Shown here piece by piece: positions 11,660 to 23,200 of a stretch of DNA of 64,000 nt. Position numbers and translations under genes: made by a program. Origin of the DNA: Siphonodentalium dalli. Lineage: Eukaryota > Mollusca > Scaphopoda > Gadilida > Siphonodentaliidae. How positions within the stretch are numbered: the stretch's first letter is position 1; each line of letters starts with the position of its first letter. The notes beneath the pieces are model-generated. The model worked only from the letters and a program-made list of their open reading frames with translations, was not told where the DNA came from and did no database searches. The stretch is from NCBI GenBank assembly GCA_032622095.1, contig CP136067.1:41337549-41401548 (forward strand), read 5' to 3'.

Positions 11660-13845
11660 AGCAATAGTTACCTCAATTGTATGGTTGGTTAGCAACAAAC
11701 AAGAAGATTATTAAAATAGTTCACAATATACACGTTTTTTATGTTTTATGCCCGTAATAGCTTTTCCTCGAGTTGTTCAGATCATCCAAACACCCCTAAA
11801 ATGACAATTTAGGAAAAAAATAATGGTACATTTTATTAACAACTTCGTTTTGGCCTACCTGCCAAAAGTGCCCTCCGTCATCATAGCTATTCGGTAGCAC
11901 CACTTAAAGGCCCACTTAATTTTCGAGTCGCCAATTATTTTTTTTATAGTGACTTGATATACGGTTTTAATAACAATATATGCCATAAAATATGATTAAA
12001 ATGCTATAATTCACCACTATTTGAAACATATGTGTCTCAGAAGATGCTCACACTGCGGATAAATAGAAGACTTCTCCCTATGTCACCCAGAATGCAACAG
12101 CATTCAAACTTTTTCAATGGAAGGGGAAGAACTCTATCTTTAATTTATAAAGTTACTCCCCCTGCATTGAAAATAATACTGATTTTTACTTCATTCTTGA
12201 TGACAAACGTGTTGGCAACTCAACAAAAACAACACGTCCACAGTTTATTACACCGGATAAGTTGATAATACAATGGAGCTTCCTCATTCAAATGATATAT
12301 AATATGTAATCTGGGGGTTCGAAAATTAAGTGGGTCTTTAAGGGTCAGACGCACGTTTAGCCCAAATTTCCTGGTATTTCAAAGTAGATTTTCTAAAAAT
12401 TAGTCAGGAATTTATTTGTGAAATATTTAAGAACCATCGACCCTATTGGATATTATAACCTCATTTACTTTACTTTTATGGCATGAACAATATTTGAAAT
12501 GTCACTGTTTTCCGGTATCAAGAACTTCTGTGAAATAGATTTTTTTCAAAAGTGCAGTTCATTATAAGAAATGAACGGCGGTTTCAATGTGGTCATGGGA
12601 TTTTGATCGCGAGAAAAATTCAGCAAACTGCATGAACCCCGAAGGCGTTCATGCGGAGTTTGCTGAATTTTTATCGCGGTCAAAACCCATGACCACGTTG
12701 AATCCGCCGTTTATTATTTATATTTATATACTTAAATTCATTATGAACTAGGATTGTCTGTCTTTTCCCACTATTTATTCAACTTTAAATGAACGCGTGG
12801 AGTTCAGTTCGGACATTTCGAATCCTCGCTTGTTAGAAAACCAAACATTTTGAGAATCAGTTGACGGAGAGCTGAAAAACGCAATTTCACAGATGACGAA
12901 ATGTATTGTTTAGCTTGTAATGAATGTAGGTCAAGAATGATAATATCTGAAAATAACAATAAAGTTTCGGCTCTGATGCCAAATCCGGACGTGCTGAATA
13001 CTCAAGCAGTCGTTCATGTCCGACAAACCCATGTTATCCGGGATCTATGTGTTCATAAACATATGAACGACATTGACAGTGACGCCACGTTACGTTCATA
13101 GGTGTATAAACACATTGACTCAGGGGGCGTGTTTACCGTAACGCTATGGGGAAATCGGAAGCGATAGGTGTATGTAGATATATATCCATGACATCATATC
13201 TGAAGATTATGAGAGGGGACTTAATTTTTCTTGATTAATGACAACTGGTGATTGTTTTCAGTTATAAAGGCAACTACCCATAAATAATGTTCTATATTTG
13301 AGAATGTCCATGCCATATGTCTGTTGATCAATTGGGCTGAGATCAGTTAAAGCTGATCACCATATCTCTTAACATAAGTTAACACGGCGGCATAATTCCA
13401 GTTGATTGATCCCCTGTTTGACTGGATATTTGTTTTCATTGGGCTGGAATATTTGCGACTACATTTTCATTATATATATGGGGGTATGATGCTATATATT
13501 ATTCGATTAAAAAATCTAACTCAACATTATGATGCAATTGATGCCCCCTCTCATATAGCCAAAACAATAAGCTATATGCCGATTGGAGTTTTGTCTGAAA
13601 TTATTAATTATTCTAGCAGTTCTTGGTACCGAAAGATGCCGAAAGAGACAAAACTAATATTTTCGACCTCTCAAATGTATTAACGTCCATTGTTATTACC
13701 AGCTTTTAATAATTGCTCAGATTCTACATACAATGATGATGGTGATGATATGTGAAATACAAACTTTTTCACCAGATAGATCCAGAGAAATTTGTTGTTG
13801 AAAATTGCTTGTTATTTCTGGATGGATTTATGCAAAACGTACGTC
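11660..13845. other. no gene recognised apart from one foldback
   Basis: AT-rich. A 93-codon open frame at 13402-13683 is hydrophobic and unrecognised. The frame at 12032-12265 is likewise unsupported. Confidence 0.45.
12570..12718. repeat. foldback element
   Basis: AACGGCGGTTTCAATGTGGT at the left and ACCACGTTGAATCCGCCGTT at the right. Centre at TGAACCCCGAAGGCGTTCA. A partial relative occurs at 62166-62260. Confidence 0.75.
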
Positions 13846-13849
13846 TCAC

Positions 13850-14215
13850 CCTTACATGCACGGGTGGTCTTCGCGGTGGCTATGCTGTTGAAATAGTCAC
13901 AAACTTTTAAACTGCCATAAAACGAAAGAATATTAAAATATAGACACATTTTGTAGTTATACCAATCATTGTTATTGTCAAATGCGTAGAGTATGTGTTA
14001 TGTAAACAAAAGCCAGGTTCTGTCATATTTTTGGCTTCTGTTTACATCACAAATCATACAAACTTGACGATAACATACCCTTGATACATATGATTGGTAT
14101 AATAACAAGTCTGTCTATATTTTAATATTCTTTCTGTTGATGGCGGTTTGAACAGATATGACTATTTTAACAGCAATTATTATACCCATCTCGAAGGCCA
14201 TTCGTGCCGTTAACC
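13850..14215. mobile_element. old copy of the GATACGGGCGGCG MITE
   Basis: Degenerate ends (GCACGGGTGGTCTTCGCGG, ..GGCCATTCGTGCCG, then TTAA) and the internal TTTACATCAC and GTATGTGTTATGTAAACAAA stretches match the family. Confidence 0.5.
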
Positions 14216-14558
14216 GCCGATGAATAAGTAACAAAAATCAACTTCTTTTCGTGTCCTGTGTTTTCTTCACAGCAGATGTGGACGAAGGGTCGACATTGAC
14301 AAGATTGGCGTTATATTTGGGAGAAGTCCAGAAGTGACAAGGACGCTTTCGTGAGAATGAGAGTTTACTGGTTGCCTGCCTTGTGTGGAATATATCTTCC
14401 AGCAGCGTTTTGCATAACGTGAGTGCATGATCTCAAAAATAACAGAATAGCTGGATCGTATTGGACATACATGTGTATTCATGCTCAAATCCCAGACTGA
14501 GTTGTCTCTCATAATTATATAGCTCCGCTGAGATACAACTGCCACAAGGATAGTTTAA

Positions 14559-15079
14559 AGATACGGGCGGCGTTGGTGGTGGGTATGCTGCTAAAATATT
14601 CACCTCCGTCAAAAACCGCCATAAAAAGAAATAATAGTAAAATATAGACAGACTTTGTTCTTATACCAATCAGAAATATGGCATAAACAGTATGTTATTG
14701 TCAAATATATTTTCCTTTGTTATGTAAACAAAAGCAAAAAACGTTACAGAACCTGGCTTTTGTTTAGATCCGGATATGGTAAACACAAAGAGCGTTATTT
14801 GTTACTGTTTTCCTGATATGGAAATAATAAAGAGTGTTTATATCATTTGTGTGTGATTAACCAATAGAATTGCGCTGTGTTATGTAAACAGAAGGAAAAC
14901 TTATGTAACACGAACAGGCTCTTGTTTACGTACACCATCGTACGTCTTGGCGACAATATACTATTTACGCGTTGATTATGTTTGGCATATGAACAAAACT
15001 ATATATATTTTAATATTCCTTCCGTTGATGGCGATTTGAACAAATATGAATATTTCTGCAACGAACGCCGCCCGTGCCT
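14559..15079. mobile_element. TTAA MITE, GATACGGGCGGCG type, copy 1
   Basis: The termini AGATACGGGCGGCGTT and the inverted AACGCCGCCCGTGCCT are flanked by TTAA (14555-14558 and 15080-15083). About 520 bp, with no coding similarity. It is nearly the same length as and clearly homologous to 38499-39020. Confidence 0.75.
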
Positions 15080-15083
15080 TTAA

Positions 15084-16216
15084 ATACAAATTGCCGTGGT
15101 TGACCTAACAAGATAGAGTTGTCCTTGTTGGTACGCTATTTATTTCTTGGAAAATATGCTTTGAATGTTTTCGCGCGGATTTCTGTTCTACTAAAAATAT
15201 CCCTCCAAACTGTCCCGCGGATGTAATGGATAATATTCGAAGCAGATGGGATTCGGTAAAAGAATCAACGAGGCGCTTGTGCCGAGTTGATTCCTGACCG
15301 AATTCCCGACGCTGAGAATATTATCTAACTTAAAACCCACCCATTGAATTGTCATTGGAGCCAACTATCCATTTGGTCTGGCCCAAAGCTCTGTCTTGAT
15401 TACATGAGTATAAGCCCACAGTTCAGCACGGACAGTTATTGTTGTCCACGGCGAAAAGCAACACGTTTCAATTATTATTTAATTCGAATTAGGACTCGCC
15501 AGTTGAGGGACGTTTCCTACGAAGTTTGCCGTTGCGTTATGGATTCGGCCAGTGGATGTGAGCAATATATTTCTATCGTTTATTACTTTTTTCTTTCTTG
15601 ATTTAAAGATGCCTCATCCAATTTGACATCAAATAAGTTAACATTCCAAAAGACATCTATCAGGTACGAAAACATGTTACATGCATCACCAATACAGCAT
15701 CACAAGAAACATCCAAAATAATGTGATTAGAATGATCAGTAATAGCTTATTTTCTAAATTTCTCTTCAATTTTCATCGTTGGTTGATAATGAAGTGAAAA
15801 CGCTCTTTATAAAATGTGATTTTATTTTTTTTAAAGATATGAATTAGATAAGAGCCGTGTCAGGACAAAGGGATAAACACGCCGGTGGGTTTTAAGTGAT
15901 TAGAAACTCTAAACGAAATCTATAGTAATAGTAATTACCTGACAGGTGTCCTAAAATTCATATCTACTACTTATACCCCAGAAATTGGCCAAAATGTATC
16001 TTTAATTATTAATCCTCTTTTCTAACATTGCCATTATCCAAGTGAGACGTTCCCTCATATTATGCACCTTACTATATATATTGAATTTGACTTCAACTAA
16101 TTGTGTTCTTGTAATTCAGGTATGGGATCGCTGTTGGACTCAAACATGTTAATCCTGTGTTCCCGTTCATAAGGTGCTTATGTCTATTATACACCGACTG
16201 TTGTTGTTGTTGAAGT
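15084..16216. other. no gene recognised
   Basis: AT-rich intronic or upstream sequence. An open frame at 15344-15601 has no family features. Confidence 0.45.
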
Positions 16217-16453
16217 AAAGCCTTGAAATAGTGTGCCTGTCATTTGCTGAATGAGGTCCCCAGAGGGTGAATTTAGTGATGCTATCCCGCATGGCGGGCT
16301 AGCATCACCAAATTCACCCCCTGGGAACCTCATTTTGCTGAGGTGTAAGCAGAATGAGGTCCCCAGAGGGTTAATTTGGTGATGCTAGCCCGTTATGCGG
16401 GGTAGCATCACTAAATTCACCCTCTGAGGACAGGCACACTATTTCAAGGCTTG
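16217..16453. mobile_element. hAT-type foldback MITE (CAAGCCTTGAAATAGTG), copy 1
   Basis: Ends AAAGCCTTGAAATAGTGTG and CACACTATTTCAAGGCTTG, with 8-bp duplication GTTGAAGT on both sides. The interior is a near palindrome of GAATGAGGTCCCCAGAGGGT and relatives. Confidence 0.85.
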
Positions 16454-16536
16454 GTTGAAGTGTCGTTACAAATTACTCATTGGCGAATAGTTCCCAAAGT
16501 GTGGAAAATGGAGAGGTTAAAATTGGAATAAACTTC

Positions 16537-16946
16537 TTAACCCTTTACCCAACAGAACGGCCCTGTGCCAATGCATTATCTTATATATGCGAGTCGACCA
16601 TAGGTCGCCTCGCATATATAAGAGAATGCATTGGCTTAACACATATTAAAAATGATAAAATTGTCAAAGAATGTAGAAAAATATTATAAAAATTGTTAAA
16701 AAATGTAAGATTTTTTTTTTTTAGGCTTATGCATTCTCTTATATATGCGAGGCGACCTATGGTCGACTCGCATATATAAGAGAATGCATTGGCACAGGGC
16801 ATAACTGTAACCATCACAATGTGGTCAATGAACCGGTTCCAATGATATCCATATGTGTATGGTGTTATTGAGACAGACCGAAGATATTTTAGGCTGTTGA
16901 AGCTTTATTTGGGCGTTTTTGGCCGGTTTGTTTGGTAAAGGGTTAC
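16537..16946 (+). mobile_element. TTAA MITE with double hairpin, copy 2
   Basis: The termini are CCCTTTACCCAACA at the left and TTTGGTAAAGGG at the right, both hairpins present. The left TTAA is intact; the right flank has decayed to TTAC. Confidence 0.82.
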
Positions 16947-17182
16947 GTCGATCGTCAGGAATTTATAACAAACTAGAGTTCTCTAAAATTTATCCGGTGG
17001 GAAAGTATTATCAACTATTCAAGCAGCTATGTTCTATTTCCAATGATCATTCCACGAAAGTCGTTGATATCACAATCGGATAATCGAGTAAAGGTCTATT
17101 CAAGTGAGAACGAACGAGAAAGTTCATTCAAAATCAATAGAATATGACAATGTGTTGACTGAGAATATATTTCTTTTTTAAG

Positions 17183-17250
17183 TGACACAGGTACAGATGC
17201 GCCAGAGAGTGGAGTGTTTGGAATTCTACTCGGTACTTACAGCGTTATAT
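17183..17250 (+). CDS. DRAM-family exon with the DTG..PESGVFG motif
   Basis: A tttcttttttaag acceptor is followed by phase-2 coding DTGTDAPESGVFGILLGTYS and two more residues, ending phase 1 at a consensus gtaagt donor. This is the most conserved signature of the DRAM family, the luminal ISDTG..PPES.IFG loop leading into a transmembrane helix. The length is 68 nt (1+66+1). It is too short to stand out as an open reading frame; recognition rests on the motif and both splice sites. Confidence 0.85.
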
Positions 17251-20200
17251 GTAAGTGTGTTATACTCATATACATATACAATACAAAACAAATACTACAA
17301 AATTGTAATCATTACAAACACAATACAAACACAGAATACTTGTGAGTGTATTTGTACATGTAAGGGGGTACCTCATATACAAATACAATACAAATACTTT
17401 TAAATTGTAATCTCGCCAGAGTATTGTTGACTATTTTTGTTGAAAGTTGAGATAATACTCTGCTAACTATAGGGTGGGTTCCTCGACTCATATCTAATAT
17501 TGTTTACCCCCGAAACCGAAGAAATAGTAATTTAGGAGCGGTCAATCGGATTATGTATCTTACTGGCGAAAAATGGAAAGACAAGCATGATGCACGACTC
17601 CTTCATTTCATAGCTTTGTTGCATGCTTGTTCTCTATTTTCAGCCGGGCTAGTAGTGTGGCTTCGACACAAGCAAGTTTCAACTTTTTATGGGGCATCGT
17701 GTTCAAATTCACGGCGTTATGTTAATAATGCTAGTTTCGTCATCGGGATTATTGCAGTTGTTGGGCTTTTGATTGTTGCTAACTTCCAGGTAAGTTATAT
17801 AAGGATTAACTGTCATGTGGACTGTTTTTATGGAGATGTAACGGTGAGGTAAGTGGACATAACTTGTGTAAAACCCGAAGGGTTTTACATACAAGTTATG
17901 ACCACTTACCGCACCGTTACATCTCCATAAAAATAGTCCACATGACAGTTAATCCTTATATTTATATACATTTAGCGAGAAAGCCACTTTTGTAAATATA
18001 ATTAAATCGAAAAGTGTATCGTGACAAGATCAGCCCAAAATACCCAATAGCACCCTTGGCAAAAGTTAATAGGAACAATTTCTCTTCATATTGAAACCCG
18101 ATGATGTATTAAGTCAATCCTGCGCGAGTCCAAATGCGCCCAAAACATTACGCGTTCGTCTTTCCAAACCTAATGACGTATCGATGGTGTTATTAGCTTG
18201 GTGTCATGAGGCGTTGCGCATTCACCGAGAAATAACTGCAACTAGCCACGTGGGCGCCGACCAATCAGAATGCTGGATTTAGTGATGACAACACTTAGTG
18301 TGTAAATATAAAAAAAAACAAACAAACAAACAAAACAATAACAATTAAGCAAAACAACAAAAGTATGAAAATCAAGGTTTTGAACATCCGGCTCATCGTA
18401 ATAAAATATGCTATAAGGTGTGTAAGGTGTATATGACATATGATATCGTGATCAATTGTAGATGAACTGCAAATATAGCATCTGTTGATAAACATTACAT
18501 AACGGTATTTTTCAGAGGAAAATCCAGTGTTTGTATGAAACATTCAAGAACATGTCATATATGTGCTATTTTAACCCTTTCTATACTATATGGTCATCGA
18601 CGAATAGTTATCCCTTATAGTTATCTCTTATCAGTAAATGTTCAGATAATAAGTTCAACAAACGGCCCATTGTTGAACATATTATCTGAATATTTCCCAT
18701 CAATGAATATGAATCATTCTGCTCTTGTATTATCTGTGTTTCTGTCTATCGTTTGCTTTTTTTATTACTGAACAGTGAACAGCCCTATAAATGAATAACA
18801 TAACATTCCAATGTATACTTTTATAACTGAATGGGAGAATCCATTTAGTACAGAAATGATTAACAATGTCTTGCACTGGTTGTTGAGAAACGATCGGAAA
18901 ATCCGTCGCTTTGAAACAACCAATTAACATAGACATTATTCAAATCCTTTTGAATGATATATTATGGCTTATCTTCGAATCGCTCGGATTAGCCGAAGAC
19001 CTTACAAATGACATTTTATGAAATATAACGGTACTTTTTTCTCGAAGTTACTCATTATAATACCTTCATCTGCCCCACCAACATCAAATAAATCAGCAGG
19101 ACCCACCAACAACATAACAACTTAGCAGGACCGGGAATGCATGAATAAAAATCACATGGGTCCGGGAATCGATTATTACATGTATATGTGTATTTGAATT
19201 ACATCATGTTCCCGGACCCCTGTGGATATAATTTGCTTTCAGGAAAAGCGGTCTCTCAAGATTCATGCTACGGGAGCTATCATTACTTTTGCTGCTTCAT
19301 CAGTGTACATGTATGTCCAGACGATCGCATCCTGGCTGATGGCTGACCTCCCAGGGTCGACAACTCTCTTACGCGTTAGCCGGCTTGTGATTAGCGTCGC
19401 CCAAGCTGCAGCTATTATCACATGCATCACATGTACCATGTCATGTATCCTTAAATAATATAGTGTCTATAACTGCGGATGTTTTATTTCGGAATATTAC
19501 CGGCGGGGGGGGGGGGGGTATTTTTTTCCGGGCACGTATGTCGGGGTGGGTGTGCGATCGATGGGACCAACAATAAATTTGTTCAACTCAATTTTCAACT
19601 CAAGTTTTGTTTCCTGCGAGTCTTTTTGACTGTTTTTGCAATGTTATAATGTTCGCCGTCAGAACACCAACACGTTCTCACGGCTTGAACTTGTGGAATA
19701 TGATCTCTACATGCGTAGTCAGAGGAGAGATTCATGGCATGATATATACTCTAATAGTAACAGATATGGTGAATAGATGCATATGATCTTGCCACCCCTG
19801 ATTGGGCCCTGAATCCTGACTGCATGTATACGTTAATCATTTTATAACCGGTTACGCTGTGATCAGTAGTAGGGGGCCTTGGTGGCTCAATCGGTTAGGG
19901 GTACAACTCCAAGCCGTTTCGCCTTCCAGCGCTGGCGATAAGGGTTCAAATACACATGTTTCCATCGTGGACTTTGTAACTCTAAATCGTTATCTGGGAA
20001 AGTTGCCAGTTACTTGCCGATGGCCGGTGGTTTGCCGCACATGGTCGACGAGTTTATCAGCCATTGAAATCACTGTTAGATTAGCCGTAAGTGTGCGGAT
20101 TTCCTCCACCATTAAAACTGGCAATGTCGTGATATGGCCTTAGTGGCTAAAGCGACATAAAACCCTAATCAATCAATGTGATCAGTAGTTACGTGATTCC

Positions 20201-23200
20201 CATTAATTTATTTATAAAATACGTTCGTTACTGTTGGGCAAACGGCTGCTGCATGGATGCGCCAATAGTACCAAAATTAAACAGAAAACATGTTGGACGG
20301 ATGCCAAATAAGTAAATGAGAATAATTCTAAAACGTATATATAATTGGAACAATTTTATTATATCGTAAAGAAAGGGTGACAGTTACTTACACTTGTATG
20401 GTTTATGTTGTACATGTAACTTGCAGGAACTGAGGGAGAGAGAGGTTCATTTTAGTGGAGCTTTCGTTGCTTTCTTCTCGTCGGCGATCTACATGTACAT
20501 ACAAACGGTGGTATCATGGAGGACATCAGAACTCCCGGGAAACACAAACTTTATAAGAATCACAAGAATAGCAGTTTCCCTCGTACACGCAGTATTCATG
20601 GTAACAAGTATCCTTTTTTTCGTATCTTGGTCTGGGTTCGGGTGTATCTCTCCAGGCACTTTCTGTATATATTCGAAGATATACAATGACACCTGTCGAT
20701 ATATATTGGGCTGGTTTGTTGCGATTTGGAGCTGATATAATACGATTCCATATGATAAACAAAGAAAAGCAATTGTAATTTCGGGCTAACATTTACTCAT
20801 AATTTATTTATAAAATACGTTCGTTACTGTTGGGCAAACGACTGCTGCATGGATGCGCCAATAGTACCAAAATTAACCATTTACCCAACAAACCGGCCAA
20901 AAACGGCCAAATAAAGCTGCAACAGCCTAAATTATCTTGGGTCTGTCTCAATAAAATCATACAAATATGGATATCATTGGAACCGGCTCATTGACCACAT
21001 TGTGATGGTTACAGTTATGCCCTGTGCCAATGCATTCTCTTATATATGCGAGTCGACCATAGGTCGCCTCGCATATATAAGAGAATGCATTGGCCTAAAA
21101 AACATCTTTTTTTAACACTTTTTACCATTTTTTCTTACATTCTTTAACAATTTTATAATTTTTAATGTGTTAAGCCAATGCATTCTCTTATATATGCGAG
21201 GCGACCTATGGTCGACTCGCATATATAAGAGAATGCATTGGCACAGCTGTACAGCGTATTGGTAAACCACGAGACCCATGTGAAATCAGTTGACACACTG
21301 GAAGCGAAATATCCCAACAATATAGTCACCCGTTGGGCAAAATAAGTTTGAGGCAGAGTCTCCATCACGAACCACAGCAGAAATTGTGGCTATTTTAGAA
21401 CATTACACAGGAGTTTGTAACGCGCTCCGCTTCCCATACCCACCTGCATGCACTGTATTTATAGGCGGTGTTTACGCGCGCCATACAGGGGGGGGGGGGT
21501 CGGAAAAAAGTGACATGACATTAGGCTGAAAAAACCACCCCCCTATTTGAAGGAATTTTTTTTTTTTCCAATTTCATGCGGGGTACCCACCCCCTTTTTG
21601 CCTCCAAATCTGTAATATCACAGCATTTAAGCTTGATGGTCAGTATTACAGTTACCCTATTTCCATTTCTGGTTCTTCTAAGTCATTCCAACTTTTGTAA
21701 CAACACGAAACAGGTTCTAAAAAAATACCTGGAAAAACCCAAAATAACACACAGAATACATGTGCTGATCAGTAAATTATTGATTGATTCTTCCCCAAAT
21801 ATTGTCTAAGGTAGCTCATAATGCTCATTATACATGTAAACAAATATAAAAGCATTAGTGTACCTTCTTTTCATCACAGAAAGTGTAACTTTAGATGTGT
21901 CCCATAGTATCACATGAATTTATGTCAATTATGATTTAAAAAAATTTTATTAGGGCAACACCACCTGGCAATTAACTCTCCAACAATACAGGTATTCAGC
22001 TGAAATCCACTATGTATCACAAAACTAATTTTCATTTCCATGAGCTGAGTTCTTGGGCTAGGTACTGTGCTAAGGCCAGACCCAGGTCAAGCATTCATAC
22101 AAATACATGTACTGCGTGTAAATAGAAACTTGAAAATAAGACGGTCATATGCAGTCTGCAGAATAAGCTCCAAGGAGGGTGAGTTTTGTGATGCTACCCA
22201 GCAGAGTGGGCTATAGCATTACCAAATTCACCATATGTGACCCTCATATGTAGCTAGTTCTCCATGGTTGGTCGAGACCAAAATAGAATGAGGTCGTTAG
22301 AGGTTGAATTTGTTGATGCTATGCCGGGTAGTATCGCCAAATTCGCCCTCTGCAGACTTCGATCATTTTGCTGATGACCAGCACATTATTTTTAGACTTG
22401 CATATTATATTAAGTTATATTATATTTTCTTTCCCTTCTTTTCACTCATCTGTTCTGATTGTGTTTATTCCACTTAGCAGCCTTCTCCATATCTACACAT
22501 TCAAGGTCTATGTATGCTCGCCCAATCTTTTATCTGGGTCCCACCATCTCAAGATTATTATCTCAGTGATATGCGTTGTTGCAATCTACAGTCCCATGCC
22601 AAGTTCCGATACAATTTTGACTGAGTCATCTGGTCTGATCAGGTATAATGAGTAAATATTAATGAGATAAATGAATAGCTTTTTTCATTTTATTTATATT
22701 AAAGTTTATGCATGTGCTACATAACTGTCCATTTTCATCTGGAACCAGTAGCAGTGGTACATGGCAATGTGATCGGATGTAAAAGGCGAATTCCTGAGAG
22801 TTGGTTCGTAATCTGGATTTCTGAGAAGCATCATGCCCATATCCACATTAACTACCCCATAAGCACTGCCCTAAGTGTCATACACACCTTAACAATGATG
22901 CTGAACATTTTGAGGCATTTATATTGAAGAAATGTTGTAAGAGGAAAAAATTGCGACCACTCAGGAAAAAAGTGACTTTTTCGCAGCTGAACCACCCACC
23001 CACCCCGGTCTAGTGTATGGAAAAAAGTGGATGACCCCCCCCCCCCTCCCCCTGCGCCATACGCTATATTTGTATGTTTTAATTGTGCGTTTTGGTAATA
23101 ATAATTGACAAGACTTAGTTTCCTTGAATGGGAGATTCAACGTAATTAAGTGTCGTTGTATATATGTCAAAGACGCTGTAGCTGCATCCATAAAGTCTGA

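Noticed and set aside
13402-13683. 93-codon hydrophobic frame tested as a DRAM exon
   Set aside because: It lacks the DRAM motifs and has no matching splice phases to 17183.
19871-19945. tRNA-like A and B boxes
   Set aside because: It does not fold as a full tRNA and is continuous with a SINE body, tail and target duplication, so it is not a tRNA gene.
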